Below are positions 35,567 through 44,768 of a DNA stretch of 64,000 nucleotides, in pieces. Each line of letters begins with the position of its first letter. Position 1 is the first letter of the stretch. The notes under the pieces are model-generated. The model was not told the origin of the DNA, did no database searches, and saw only the letters and a program-made list of their open reading frames with translations. Made by a program: the position numbers and the translations under genes. This DNA comes from CBFIDE01 sp965661265 (GTDB taxonomy: Bacteria; Bacteroidota; Bacteroidia; Flavobacteriales; Schleiferiaceae), in contig CBFIDE010000002.1 in NCBI GenBank assembly GCA_965661265.1, positions 62,001 to 126,000 on the forward strand. The letters are read 5' to 3'.

Positions 35567-37003
35567 ATGGAGAAATTAAGCAATTATATAAACGGTCAAT
35601 TGAAACCGACTGCTGAATATCTTGATAATATTGAGCCCGCTACGGGTAAAGTTTATAGTTTAATTCCAAAGTCTGGAAAGAATGAGGTTACTGAAGCTTA
35701 TGAAGCTGCTAGGAATGCTTTTCCCGCTTGGCGCGATTTGAGTACAAAAGAAAGATCAAATTATATATTGAAAATCAGTGCGCTTATTGATGCTAATTTA
35801 GAGGAATTAGCAAGTGCTGAAAGTAGAGATAATGGGAAGCCATTAAAGCTTGCGCGCTCTGTAGATATTCCTAGGGCTAGAGATAATTTTTCCTTTTATG
35901 CCACGGCTATCTTGCATCAAGAGGGGCAGTTTCATGATATGGGAACCAAAGGATTTAACTATACTCTAAGAAGACCTCTAGGTGTTGTTGGCTGTATTTC
36001 TCCATGGAATTTACCTCTATATCTTTTTAGCTGGAAAATTGCACCGGCTTTAGCTTCTGGTAATTGCGTTGTTGCTAAACCATCAGAGGTTACTCCCTTT
36101 ACAGCTTATCTGTTGAGTAAAATTTGCATTGAAGCTGGTTTGCCGGCTGGAGTTTTAAATATTGTTCATGGACTAGGTGGCGAGGCGGGACAGGCTATCG
36201 TTGAACATCCAGGAATTTCTGCTATTAGTTTTACTGGTGGCACAAAAACAGGTGAGCATATCGCTAGAGAAGCCGCTCCAAAATTCAAGAAACTGAGTCT
36301 TGAGTTGGGCGGAAAGAATCCAAATGTAATTTTTGCTGACTGTGATTTTGACGCTGCCGTGAGCACTGCAGCAAGGGCTTCATTTACCAATCAAGGACAG
36401 ATTTGCCTTTGTGGTAGTAGAATAATGGTGGAAGAATCTATCTATGAAAAGTTCAAAAATGCATTTGTAGAAAAGGTGAAGAAATTGAAAGTTGGTCATC
36501 CAAATAATGCAGATTCAAATCTTGGTGCCGTAGTTTCTGAGGATCATATGAATAAGGTTTTATCTTATGTAGAGCTTGCTAAAACAGAGGGAGGAACAGT
36601 TTTATGTGGTGGAAAAAGAAAAATTTTAGAGGGTGATTCTGCTGGTGGATATTACCTAGAGCCAACTGTAATTGAAGGGCTTGCTCAAAGCTGTAGAACA
36701 AATCAAGAAGAAATCTTTGGGCCAGTTGTTACCATTGGATCCTTTAAAAATGAGGCCGAGGCTATTGAAATGGCGAACTCAACAAAGTATGGATTGGCAT
36801 CGATGGTTTGGACGGAGAATTTGAAAAAGGCACATCGTGTAGCTGAGCAAATCGATGCCGGAATTGTATGGGTGAACTGCTGGCTAGTTAGAGATCTTAG
36901 AACTCCTTTTGGTGGAGTAAAAGAAAGTGGAGTTGGTAGAGAAGGGGGCTTTGAAGCTTTAGACTTTTTTACTGAACCCAAGAACGTTTGCATGACCTTT
37001 TAG
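35567..37003 (+). CDS. Aldehyde dehydrogenase, probable 2-aminomuconic semialdehyde dehydrogenase
   Basis: The start is set at ATG 35567 (MEKLSNYINGQLKP), where homology begins; a codon 36 bases upstream would add an unmatched stretch. The 478 residues have the full ALDH set: ISPWNLPLYLFSWKIAPALA, FTGGTKTGEHIA, ELGGKNPNVIFADCD with the general base Glu, and NQGQICLCGSR with the nucleophile Cys. GQICLCGSR is characteristic of the ALDH8/2-hydroxymuconate and 2-aminomuconate semialdehyde dehydrogenases, which use NAD+. ACMSD and dioxygenase genes in the window make the kynurenine route the likely context. Confidence 0.88.
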   Translation: MEKLSNYINGQLKPTAEYLDNIEPATGKVYSLIPKSGKNEVTEAYEAARNAFPAWRDLSTKERSNYILKISALIDANLEELASAESRDNGKPLKLARSVDIPRARDNFSFYATAILHQEGQFHDMGTKGFNYTLRRPLGVVGCISPWNLPLYLFSWKIAPALASGNCVVAKPSEVTPFTAYLLSKICIEAGLPAGVLNIVHGLGGEAGQAIVEHPGISAISFTGGTKTGEHIAREAAPKFKKLSLELGGKNPNVIFADCDFDAAVSTAARASFTNQGQICLCGSRIMVEESIYEKFKNAFVEKVKKLKVGHPNNADSNLGAVVSEDHMNKVLSYVELAKTEGGTVLCGGKRKILEGDSAGGYYLEPTVIEGLAQSCRTNQEEIFGPVVTIGSFKNEAEAIEMANSTKYGLASMVWTENLKKAHRVAEQIDAGIVWVNCWLVRDLRTPFGGVKESGVGREGGFEALDFFTEPKNVCMTF

Positions 37004-37009
37004 GTCTGC

Positions 37010-38335
37010 TTATTCATCATCACTTCTGTCTAATAGCTTAGGTTCAATTTGTTTGTTTGGAGAAGCACCTAAAGTTCTCAATCTTTCGGTTCTTCTTACT
37101 AGATTACCAGAGCCTTCTGTAAGCTTATTCATCGCATCATCATAAGTTCCTTTTACGGTCTTTAATTGACTGCCTAGTTTTAGAAGGTCGGTGGTAAACC
37201 CAACAAATTTATCATAGAGATCTCCGGCCTGTCTTGCTATTTCGTCTGCGTTTTTACTTTGAGCGTCCTGTTTCCAGATGTAAGAAATGGTTCTTAATGT
37301 TGCTAAAAGAGTAGAGGTTCCTACCAATACCAAATTGCTTTTTAAGGCTTCTTCAAAAAGACTTGGATCTTCTCTTAATGCTAAGGTTAAAGCAGGCTCA
37401 TTGGCTACAAACATAAGTACATAAGAAGGAGTAGTTATACCGTAAAGCTCATGATATTTCTTAGCACTCAAGCCTTTTATATGAAGCCTAAGGCTGTCTA
37501 AATGTTCCTTAATATAACGCTTGCCTTCAGCTTCATCTTCTGTTTGTACAAAGTTTGTATAGGCCGTTAAAGAAACTTTTGAATCAATGATGATATTCTT
37601 TCCATCAGGTAGATCAATGATATAATCTAAGCGCTGATTTTTGCCTTCTTCATTTTTAAAGTTTTCCTCTTTCCTATAATGCGTATCCTTTATTAGGCCT
37701 GCTGATTCTAATATTTTCTCTAGTTGAAATTCGCCCCAATTACCTTGAGTTTTAGAATCGCCTCTAAGTGCTTTAGTTAAACTCTTGGCGTCTTCAGTGA
37801 TCTCTTTATTAAGATGCTTCAGCTGCAAAATTTCTTGAACTAAGGTTGCATTTCTCTTTTCGTCCTGAAGGTTTGTAGTTTCAACTTTCTCTTGAAACTC
37901 TTTTATTTTGAGCTGAAGTGGATTCAGAATCACCTCTAAATGATCTTTATTCTTATCAGCTATTTTCTGAGAGTTCTCATCTAGAATATTTTGACTAAGC
38001 GCCTTAAATTTTAATAGAAGCTCTTCATTATTTTTTTCTTGATTGTCTTTTTGCTCTTTTAATTTTTCCTCAAGAGTAGTTTTGAATGCTTCAAGGCTTG
38101 CAATTTGAGATTTCAATTTGCTCAATTCATTGATATACTCTTGAATCGTATTTTCCTTTTTTTGTAGCTCTTCAGATTTTGAACTTAAGTTACTTTCGGC
38201 AGCTTGCTGTTGAGATTTTAATTTAATAATCTCATTATTACTTTCTGATAGTGCTGATTGACCTTTGCTTTTAGCCAATAGCCAACCTATGAGTAAGCCT
38301 ACTATTAAACCTAATATAATTTGAAGTATTTCCAT
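37010..38335 (-). CDS. rmuC: DNA recombination protein RmuC
   Basis: 441 residues: an N-terminal membrane helix (IILGLIVGLLIGWLLAKS), a long coiled coil (about 25-190) and the nuclease-like RmuC core with SKTQGNWGEFQLEKILESAG, RLDYIIDLPDGKNIIIDSKV and SPSYVLMFVANEPAL-like sequence. RmuC limits inversions at short repeats. It overlaps the marC stop by one base, so the two share a transcript. Confidence 0.93.
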   Translation of the reverse strand: MEILQIILGLIVGLLIGWLLAKSKGQSALSESNNEIIKLKSQQQAAESNLSSKSEELQKKENTIQEYINELSKLKSQIASLEAFKTTLEEKLKEQKDNQEKNNEELLLKFKALSQNILDENSQKIADKNKDHLEVILNPLQLKIKEFQEKVETTNLQDEKRNATLVQEILQLKHLNKEITEDAKSLTKALRGDSKTQGNWGEFQLEKILESAGLIKDTHYRKEENFKNEEGKNQRLDYIIDLPDGKNIIIDSKVSLTAYTNFVQTEDEAEGKRYIKEHLDSLRLHIKGLSAKKYHELYGITTPSYVLMFVANEPALTLALREDPSLFEEALKSNLVLVGTSTLLATLRTISYIWKQDAQSKNADEIARQAGDLYDKFVGFTTDLLKLGSQLKTVKGTYDDAMNKLTEGSGNLVRRTERLRTLGASPNKQIEPKLLDRSDDE

Positions 38336-38973
38336 TAGAAGTAAATCTTGTATAATTCAGAAATCCCACTCATTATCATTTGAGCAGCAAGGGCTCCAAC
38401 CACAAGGCCCATTAATCTGTTCATCACTTTAAGCCCATTAATACCTAATTTTCTTTTGATATAAGGCATCCTTCTGAGGATAAAGAAATTAGCCAGTGAA
38501 CAGATTAATATTGCAATTCCAGTTGCAACATAAGACAATATCTCAGTTTGTTCCCCTCTAATAGAAATTAAAGTTGAGGCCAAACCTGGACCAACAATGA
38601 TTGGAATAGCCAAGGGAACTATACTGATATCTTCTACCTTATTAGCGGCTGAATGTTCTTTAGAAGTATGGTTCACTTTTTTGTCAAATCCTTGAACCAT
38701 ATTAAAGCCCATAAAAAGAAGAATGAGCCCACCAAAAACTTGAAGTGAATTAGGGCTAATACCAAAAAAACTAAAAATATACGTTCCCAGTAAGAAGGTC
38801 ACTATCATAGCAATAAATACAGCCTTAGAATTCTTAAAGGCTGTTTCTTGTATAGTTTTCTTGTCTACATCTTCATCTAAAAGACTTAGCATAATAACTC
38901 CTGCAGATAATGGATTCATTATCGTAAATATTGTTACCGAGTCATTGAGGACAGATCTTAGAAATTCTATCAT
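38335..38973 (-). CDS. MarC family integral membrane protein
   Basis: 212 residues with six hydrophobic segments of the MarC/YhgN family. Recognisable: IMNPLSAGVIMLSL at the start and LAIPIIVGPGLASTLISIRG in the fourth helix region. The function is unclear despite the historical link to multiple antibiotic resistance. A charged stretch (KKVNHTSKEHSAANKVED) links the two halves. It precedes rmuC on the minus strand and diverges from the sterol-desaturase gene, 30 bases away. Confidence 0.9.
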   Translation of the reverse strand: MIEFLRSVLNDSVTIFTIMNPLSAGVIMLSLLDEDVDKKTIQETAFKNSKAVFIAMIVTFLLGTYIFSFFGISPNSLQVFGGLILLFMGFNMVQGFDKKVNHTSKEHSAANKVEDISIVPLAIPIIVGPGLASTLISIRGEQTEILSYVATGIAILICSLANFFILRRMPYIKRKLGINGLKVMNRLMGLVVGALAAQMIMSGISELYKIYF

Positions 38974-39003
38974 TAAGCAAATATAGAATTCTAAAGCTCT
39001 TGA

Positions 39004-39927
39004 ATGGATAGAATAAAATTGGTATTTTTAACATTATCTCTATTTATGACTGATTTCCCCAATTTGCCTAATTTAATTCATTGGGCCATTCCCTTTTTTG
39101 CACTTGCTGTTTTAGTTGAAGTGATTTTATCAGCTAGGGCTAAGTCTAAAGCATATGAGGCAAAGGATGCTTTAAGCAGTATTGCCATGGGGCTTGGAAA
39201 TGTATTGATTGATCTACTGAATAAGGCCTTGATTTTTGGAGCTTATTATTGGGTATATCAATTTCATTTCTTTGAGTTTGGCTTTGGAATATTGGCATGG
39301 ATCTTCTGTTTCTTTGCTGAAGATTTTAGCTATTATTGGTTTCATAGAGCAAGTCATAGCATCCGTTTTTTCTGGGCGAGCCACGTAATCCATCATTCAT
39401 CACAAAATTATACACTCGCAACAGCCTTGAGGCAAACATGGACTGGGAAAACTACTGGCGCTTTTTTATTCTGGATGTGGATGCCGCTTTTGGGTTTCCA
39501 CCCGATAATGATCTTCTTTCTTCAAAGCATAAGCTTACTCTACCAATTTTGGATTCATACAGAGCTTATAAAAAAAATGCCAGCTTGGTTTGAGTATATC
39601 TTTAATACTCCTTCCCATCACAGGGTCCACCATGGTTCAGATACAGAGTATCTGGATAGAAACCATGCAGGTGTATTGGTGATTTGGGATAGAATGTTTG
39701 GCACTTTTGTAGAAGAAAAACATAAACCAACTTACGGATTGACTGAGAATATTCATTCACATAATCCTTTTATTATTGCCACACACGAATGGTGGTCTAT
39801 GATTAAGGATGTTCGAAAATACCCCCAGTATGCATTAGGATATATTTTTAAGCCACCTGGCTGGAGTCACGATGGAAGTAGAAAGACCTCAAAACAAATG
39901 CGAGATCAAATTAAAAAGAATAAATAA
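39004..39927 (+). CDS. Sterol desaturase/fatty acid hydroxylase family protein
   Basis: 307-residue membrane di-iron enzyme. The eight-histidine clusters are present: WFHRASHSIRFFWASHVIHH then SSQNYTL, and HRVHHGSDTEYLDRNHAGVL. Four or five hydrophobic helices surround them. Family members hydroxylate or desaturate lipids, carotenoids or alkylglycerols; the substrate cannot be told. The first 14 residues may be surplus, since Met15 (MTDFPNLPNL, at 39046) is an equally good start. Confidence 0.88.
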   Translation: MDRIKLVFLTLSLFMTDFPNLPNLIHWAIPFFALAVLVEVILSARAKSKAYEAKDALSSIAMGLGNVLIDLLNKALIFGAYYWVYQFHFFEFGFGILAWIFCFFAEDFSYYWFHRASHSIRFFWASHVIHHSSQNYTLATALRQTWTGKTTGAFLFWMWMPLLGFHPIMIFFLQSISLLYQFWIHTELIKKMPAWFEYIFNTPSHHRVHHGSDTEYLDRNHAGVLVIWDRMFGTFVEEKHKPTYGLTENIHSHNPFIIATHEWWSMIKDVRKYPQYALGYIFKPPGWSHDGSRKTSKQMRDQIKKNK

Positions 39928-39944
39928 GAGGGCTTATTTATAGC

Positions 39945-39974
39945 TTGTGTATTTGTATGCAAGCCTTATATTTG
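39945..39974 (+). promoter_or_regulatory. Promoter of tRNA-Ala
   Basis: TTG (39945-39947) and TATATTTG (39967-39974) are exact -33 and -7 elements spaced by 19 bases, 12 bases before the tRNA. This is the best complete promoter seen in the window. Confidence 0.75.
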
Positions 39975-39986
39975 CTGCACTAATCT

Positions 39987-40061
<75 letters not shown>

Positions 40062-40093
40062 AAAAAAAGCCTCAACTTTCGTTGAGGCTTTTT
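40062..40093. terminator. Bidirectional terminator between tRNA-Ala and the helicase gene
   Basis: AAAAAGCCTCAAC (40064-40076) and GTTGAGGCTTTTT (40081-40093) are exact complements with a TTTC loop. A-rich and T-rich flanks let it stop both the tRNA and the converging helicase transcript. Confidence 0.9.
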
Positions 40094-40097
40094 GATT

Positions 40098-41351
40098 TTA
40101 ATATCTACGTGGTCTTGATGATTTTGAAGAGGGCTTTTTGGAGCCTTTATTCCTTGAATTTTGTTGAGGTCTTCTTCCTCTACCACCTCCTTGCTTTGGC
40201 TTTTCAGTAGAAGCATTTGGATCTGGCTCAAAACCTATGGCATCTCTCATTTTTAATGGAGACTTGGTAAGCTTTTCTATATCTCTAAGGTAAGAGGTTT
40301 CGTCTGGGCTAACCAAAGAAATTGCTTCTCCTTTTGCTCCAGCTCTTCCGGTTCTCCCGATTCTATGAACATAGTCCTCCGCTTGGTTTGGAAGCTCAAA
40401 GTTCACAACATGAGGTAAAAGAGGAATGTCCAGACCTCTGGCCGCAATATCGGTGGCAACCAAAACTCTAATATCACCACTTTTAAAATTAGCCAATGCT
40501 CTAGTTCTAGCACCTTGACTCTTATTTCCGTGAATAGCCGCTGCGCTAATATCCGCTTGCATAAGCTTTTTGGTTAGTTTGTCAGCACCATGTTTTGTTC
40601 TTGTAAAAATCAAAACCTGACTCCATTCACCCTCGCTGATTAGCTTAGTGATGAAAATGGGTTTTTTAGCTTTATCTACAAAGTGAGCATACTGCTCAAT
40701 TTTCTCAACGGTCGTATTCTCAGGAGTAGCTTCTACTCTCACAGGATTGTTTAAGAATTGAGATGCTAAGCCCTTAATCTGTGCAGAAAAGGTAGCAGAG
40801 AATAAAAGACTTTGCTTTTTCTCAGGAACTAAGCTTAAAACCTTCTTAATATCTCTTAAGAATCCCATATCTAACATGCGGTCAGCTTCATCTAAAATCA
40901 AAACTTCAACACTGCTTAGAGAGCAATAACCTTGATTGACTAAGTCTAATAATCGGCCCGGAGTTGCAATTAAAATATCTACACCTTGGTTTAAGGTCTG
41001 AACTTGTGGGTTTTGGTTCACACCCCCAAAAATAACTGCGGATTTGTGGCCTGTATACTTACTATAATCTTTTACTTCTTGAAATACTTGTGCCGCTAAC
41101 TCCCTTGTTGGGGTTAGAATAAGGGCCTTGATGCGTCTTTTTCTACTGCGGTCTGGAGTTCCTAATAATTGTAAAAGAGGAAGACAAAAGGCCGCTGTTT
41201 TACCAGTTCCGGTCTGCGCCGATGCTAGTAGATCTTTCCTGTCTAATACGTGGGGAATAGCTTTTTCTTGAATCGGAGATGGTTCTGTATAACCCTTCTC
41301 CTCAATAGCTTGGAGTATGGTCTTTGAAAGACCAAGTTTTTTAAATGACAT
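40098..41351 (-). CDS. DEAD-box RNA helicase (RhlE-like)
   Basis: 417 residues with all helicase motifs: Q motif near GYTEPSPIQEKAIP, motif I ASAQTGTGKT, II DEAD in VLILDEADRMLDMGF, III SAT in LLFSATF, and VI HRIGRTGRAG. A short C-terminal tail rich in Lys, Arg, Ser and Gln (RGRRPQQNSRNKGSKKP) would help bind RNA. RhlE-type helicases work in ribosome assembly and RNA decay, often at low temperature. It ends at the shared terminator with tRNA-Ala; a -7 box is at 41368-41375. Confidence 0.93.
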   Translation of the reverse strand: MSFKKLGLSKTILQAIEEKGYTEPSPIQEKAIPHVLDRKDLLASAQTGTGKTAAFCLPLLQLLGTPDRSRKRRIKALILTPTRELAAQVFQEVKDYSKYTGHKSAVIFGGVNQNPQVQTLNQGVDILIATPGRLLDLVNQGYCSLSSVEVLILDEADRMLDMGFLRDIKKVLSLVPEKKQSLLFSATFSAQIKGLASQFLNNPVRVEATPENTTVEKIEQYAHFVDKAKKPIFITKLISEGEWSQVLIFTRTKHGADKLTKKLMQADISAAAIHGNKSQGARTRALANFKSGDIRVLVATDIAARGLDIPLLPHVVNFELPNQAEDYVHRIGRTGRAGAKGEAISLVSPDETSYLRDIEKLTKSPLKMRDAIGFEPDPNASTEKPKQGGGRGRRPQQNSRNKGSKKPSSKSSRPRRY

Positions 41352-41367
41352 ATAAAATTATAAGCCG

Positions 41368-41375
41368 CAAAGGTA
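41368..41375 (-). promoter_or_regulatory. -7 box of the DEAD-box helicase gene
   Basis: TACCTTTG on the minus strand matches TAnnTTTG, 16 bases before the ATG. Confidence 0.45.
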
Positions 41376-41494
41376 GGTTCATTTAATCGATCTAATCTAT
41401 AAATTGATTTTTTCTATAGTTTTCAATCACTTTATTATTAATGCGATGATCAAAGCTTTCTTTTATACTAATTATGGAAATTGCTATTATTAGG

Positions 41495-42247
41495 TTAAAT
41501 AGGTAGTATAGTTTCAAGCGTTTGGCTATTTAGCCAGCCAATCTTACCATCTACTAACTTAACTTTTGCCCAATTCTGATACTCTTCTATTATCAAGACT
41601 TTACTGCCTTCATGTAAAATGAAAGTGTCTTCTGCCTTTATTCCAGGGCCGCTTTTTGCATAGGAGCTTTCGGAGGTAATAATCGCATACTTATTAAGCT
41701 TTTCATATCCTCTGGCTTGAAATGATAAAAGGATACTAAATAATGCTAAACAAGAAGTTAAAATCATAACATTGACAATCTTCTTTGAGCTCTTTCTGAT
41801 GAAAAACAAATAGGAAAACAAACTCAACAGTAATAACAAAACTAAGCTTATAATCGCCCAAAGATTACTGCTTAACAAGCTCACGAAGCTTTTATATGCA
41901 GACCTAAATAGTGGTTCCGGAAGCACTTCAAATTTATCTATCCTACTTTTATTTGCAATTTCAAGATTGTGAATTAGCTCCTCATCTTCCGGGTTGATGA
42001 TTAAGGCTTTTTCATAATGAAGAATGGCTTGTCCTAGGTTTCCTTCCTTGAAATAAGAGTTTCCAAGGTTGTAAAATAGAGCCGCAGAAGAATGACCCTC
42101 TTCAAGTAGTCTGTCAAATAGTTCAATAGCTTTTGCATAATTAGATTCCGAATAAGCATTTACTGCTGAATCCATTAATGGCTCTGTATCACTTGCTGAA
42201 AGTGAGAATAATTGAAAGCTTAAAAGTAGTAGGAAGAGCTTTTTCAT
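41495..42247 (-). CDS. batE: BatE: TPR and SH3-domain membrane protein
   Basis: 250 residues: signal peptide, TPR repeats (about 22-100, ending SRIDKFEVLPEPLF), two membrane helices (about 125-175), and a C-terminal bacterial SH3 domain (SGPGIKAEDTFILHEGSKVL then WAKVKLVDGKIGWL). This is the BatE layout, the last gene of the Bacteroidota aerotolerance operon. The SH3 domain may bind peptidoglycan or another periplasmic partner. It overlaps batD by four bases. Confidence 0.85.
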   Translation of the reverse strand: MKKLFLLLLSFQLFSLSASDTEPLMDSAVNAYSESNYAKAIELFDRLLEEGHSSAALFYNLGNSYFKEGNLGQAILHYEKALIINPEDEELIHNLEIANKSRIDKFEVLPEPLFRSAYKSFVSLLSSNLWAIISLVLLLLLSLFSYLFFIRKSSKKIVNVMILTSCLALFSILLSFQARGYEKLNKYAIITSESSYAKSGPGIKAEDTFILHEGSKVLIIEEYQNWAKVKLVDGKIGWLNSQTLETILPI

Positions 42248-44010
42248 AATTCGCTTTCTATTTTCATGATCAATGTTGAGCTATCTTCAAAATCTTTTTC
42301 TTGACTCGTTTTTGAGTGGGATGAATATCTTGCCATTTCTGCACGAGCTAATAGATCCATTAATGAGTTTATTAACTCTTGGCTTACCTTATGCTCTTCA
42401 AGACTTTCCGCAATTTTCTCTTTACTCAACGCACTTTGATTAATACTTAGTTTATCAGAAAAGTATCCCCATAATGCTTGAGATAAGGCTTCGTAAAACT
42501 CATCCTTATTAGAGGATTGTAATTCTTTTGCTCTCTTTAAATGCTTCAATGCTAATTTAGAAGCGCGCTTTTTCTTTTGCCCTTTTTTATCTTTTAAAAG
42601 TTCTTTTTGTCTTCTAGATAGAAGGAAGATTAAAAAAGGAAGTAGGATTAACAAGGCAAGCAAAAGATAATAGAAGATACTATCAATGAATGCTTTGCCT
42701 TCTCCTTTATAAGGTTCTCCAATTTCTCTTTTTACAAACAGTATATCTTCATTAATGTATTCAACAGACTCTTTGAGAACAGCTCCGCCAGTCTCTTGTC
42801 TTTGTCCTCCAGGAGCAGGGTCTCCAGCTATTTGAATAATTATTTCCTCAGTTTCTAGATCAATATATTTCCCCTTCTTAGGATCAAAATAAGCGTACTT
42901 AATTGGTGGGATTTTATACTCTCCACCAAATCTTGGTACTAAAAGGTACTCTAGCTGCTTATAGCCCTTCATGCCACTTACATCACTGCTAATACTCTCT
43001 CTAAATTTAGGTTCATAGACTTCAAATGCAGATGGGAACTGGGGCTCAGGCAGATCTGCTAAACTGATGTTTCCATTTCCGCTTAGCTTAATTTTTAAGC
43101 TAATAGATTGATCTGGAGTAATCTCTTTATTATCAACACTCACTTCTAGTTTATACTTGCCAACAGCACCTCCAAAGTAGCTAGGCTTATTGTTAGAAGG
43201 CAGTGCTTTAACCTTCAGATTGGGAAAAGGTATAGATACTTGCTGCTCTACCATTTGTTTCATTCTTCTTCCAAAAAAGTCCTTTTGGTTGGTGCTCACA
43301 TAGGTAGGGATACTCACTTCTACTTTTTCGCCTTTGAGGCTCCTTGCTTTCTGAGGAATTAAAAGCTGCTTAAAAACGGTGGATTTACTATACTTTATGC
43401 CATTCACATATTCAGTTTCCGTTTTATAGGCTTTGATATCAATTCTTTTTTTGTAGAAACCGGAAAAGTCTGCATCCTTAATAATCCTAGGTAAGTTTTG
43501 ATTATTGGACTTGAAATAAAGAATATATTCCGCAACAACTGGTTCCCCTTGATAAATAGAACTCTTATTCAGCTTAACTTTAAGAAAAGCTTCTCTGGCT
43601 GCAATCGACGTAGGATCATTTGGATCTTTTGATCCTGGTGCTTCCTCGCTAACCGTCATAACCAAACTATTACTTTCGTAGACTTGGCCATCAACACTTA
43701 CCGTTGCAGGTCCTATATTTAGCTTGCCTGTTCTTGTAGCTTGAATCATAAAGGAGACAGTTTGTGTAAACTGAATGTCTCTATTTCTCATGACAGTGCT
43801 TTCCCCTCTACTTGGACCTCCAACAATTCTGAAACCCTCAAAACTTGGAGGGGTAAAATCCCTGCCTCTATCATTGAGGGCAAACTCAATTACAAAACGC
43901 TCATTGATACCCACAAAGGTTTTTTCTACGCTAGCTGTAAATTTAACTTGACCAAAAGAAGCCAAGCCAATTATGCTTAAAAATGTGATGAGGTATATTC
44001 TCATTACCAA
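42244..44010 (-). CDS. batD: BatD: exported oxygen-tolerance protein
   Basis: 588 residues. After a signal peptide there are several Ig-like beta domains (QVKFTASVEKTFVGINERFV; DFTPPSFEGFRIVGGPSRGE) forming the BatD family region up to about 400, then a single membrane helix (YYLLLALLILLPFLIFLLS) and a basic cytoplasmic tail. It is thought to form a periplasmic complex with the VWA proteins BatA and BatB. It overlaps batC by 7 and batE by 4 bases. Confidence 0.93.
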   Translation of the reverse strand: MVMRIYLITFLSIIGLASFGQVKFTASVEKTFVGINERFVIEFALNDRGRDFTPPSFEGFRIVGGPSRGESTVMRNRDIQFTQTVSFMIQATRTGKLNIGPATVSVDGQVYESNSLVMTVSEEAPGSKDPNDPTSIAAREAFLKVKLNKSSIYQGEPVVAEYILYFKSNNQNLPRIIKDADFSGFYKKRIDIKAYKTETEYVNGIKYSKSTVFKQLLIPQKARSLKGEKVEVSIPTYVSTNQKDFFGRRMKQMVEQQVSIPFPNLKVKALPSNNKPSYFGGAVGKYKLEVSVDNKEITPDQSISLKIKLSGNGNISLADLPEPQFPSAFEVYEPKFRESISSDVSGMKGYKQLEYLLVPRFGGEYKIPPIKYAYFDPKKGKYIDLETEEIIIQIAGDPAPGGQRQETGGAVLKESVEYINEDILFVKREIGEPYKGEGKAFIDSIFYYLLLALLILLPFLIFLLSRRQKELLKDKKGQKKKRASKLALKHLKRAKELQSSNKDEFYEALSQALWGYFSDKLSINQSALSKEKIAESLEEHKVSQELINSLMDLLARAEMARYSSHSKTSQEKDFEDSSTLIMKIESEL

Positions 44011-44768
44011 TCCTTTTCTTTTTTGGAGCTAGAGTTGCTTTTTTTCTTTTGCATCTTTTTAGCTAATTCTTCTTCCTTTCTGTCTAACATTTTCATTAAT
44101 CGCTCCGCATCTTCCTTAGAAATTTCCCTTGGTTTTCCTTCTTGATTTTTTTGATCCTTTTTATCTTGTTGATCTTTGTTTTTTTGATCTTTTTGGTCAT
44201 CAGAATTTTCATCTTTCTCTTGATCTTTTTGATCTTGATTATTTTTCTGGTCCTGATTTTGATCTTGGTCCTTTTTATCGTCTTTATTTTCTTGATCCTT
44301 GTTTTGATCTTGTTGCTGCTGTTGCTGCTGTTGTTGTTCAGCTGCCCTCATACTTTTCTGCAAATTATAACGGGCCTCTTCATCTTTAGGATTTAAGCGC
44401 AAAGAGTTTTTATAGGATTCTACAGCCTCTTTAAATTTCTCGCTAGAAGCGAAAGCATTACCTTGGTTATAAAAGGCTTGAGATTTAATTTCTTCTTGTT
44501 TTGTCATTTTTGCTGCCAGCTCAAAGGCCTCCGCAGCTTCCTCGTAACGCTCTTGTCTATACAGGGCATTTCCTAGATTGAATTGAGCTTCAATGGCCTT
44601 TTCTTCTTCTGTTTTTTCTAGGGCAGAACGCAATGCTATCTCTGATTCTCCAAATTTACTTTCTTCAAAAAGCTTATTGGCTTTAGATATAGTTCTATTG
44701 TATTCTTGCCCCTTAGTAAATAAAGCAGAAAGCAGTAGTACACCTATGATTAAAAACTTAGTCTTCAT
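44004..44768 (-). CDS. batC: BatC: TPR protein with Q/D/K-rich low-complexity linker
   Basis: 254 residues: signal peptide, about three TPR repeats (FGESEIALRSALEKTEEEKA, then QFNLGNALYRQERYEEAAEA and SYKNSLRLNPKDEEARYNLQ), then a strikingly biased region (about 145-235) of Gln, Asp, Lys and Asn with poly-Q. The bias is at the protein level (charged repeat) rather than a recent DNA repeat, and it produces long spurious hydrophobic frames on the other strand. It overlaps batB by 11 and batD by 7 bases. Confidence 0.9.
   Translation of the reverse strand: MKTKFLIIGVLLLSALFTKGQEYNRTISKANKLFEESKFGESEIALRSALEKTEEEKAIEAQFNLGNALYRQERYEEAAEAFELAAKMTKQEEIKSQAFYNQGNAFASSEKFKEAVESYKNSLRLNPKDEEARYNLQKSMRAAEQQQQQQQQQDQNKDQENKDDKKDQDQNQDQKNNQDQKDQEKDENSDDQKDQKNKDQQDKKDQKNQEGKPREISKEDAERLMKMLDRKEEELAKKMQKKKSNSSSKKEKDW

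Noticed and set aside
44129..44396. Two long hydrophobic plus-strand frames opposite batC
   Set aside because: They are antisense shadows of the Q/D/K-rich repeat in BatC; the Ile/Leu/Phe runs are a by-product of Lys/Asp/Gln codons read backwards.
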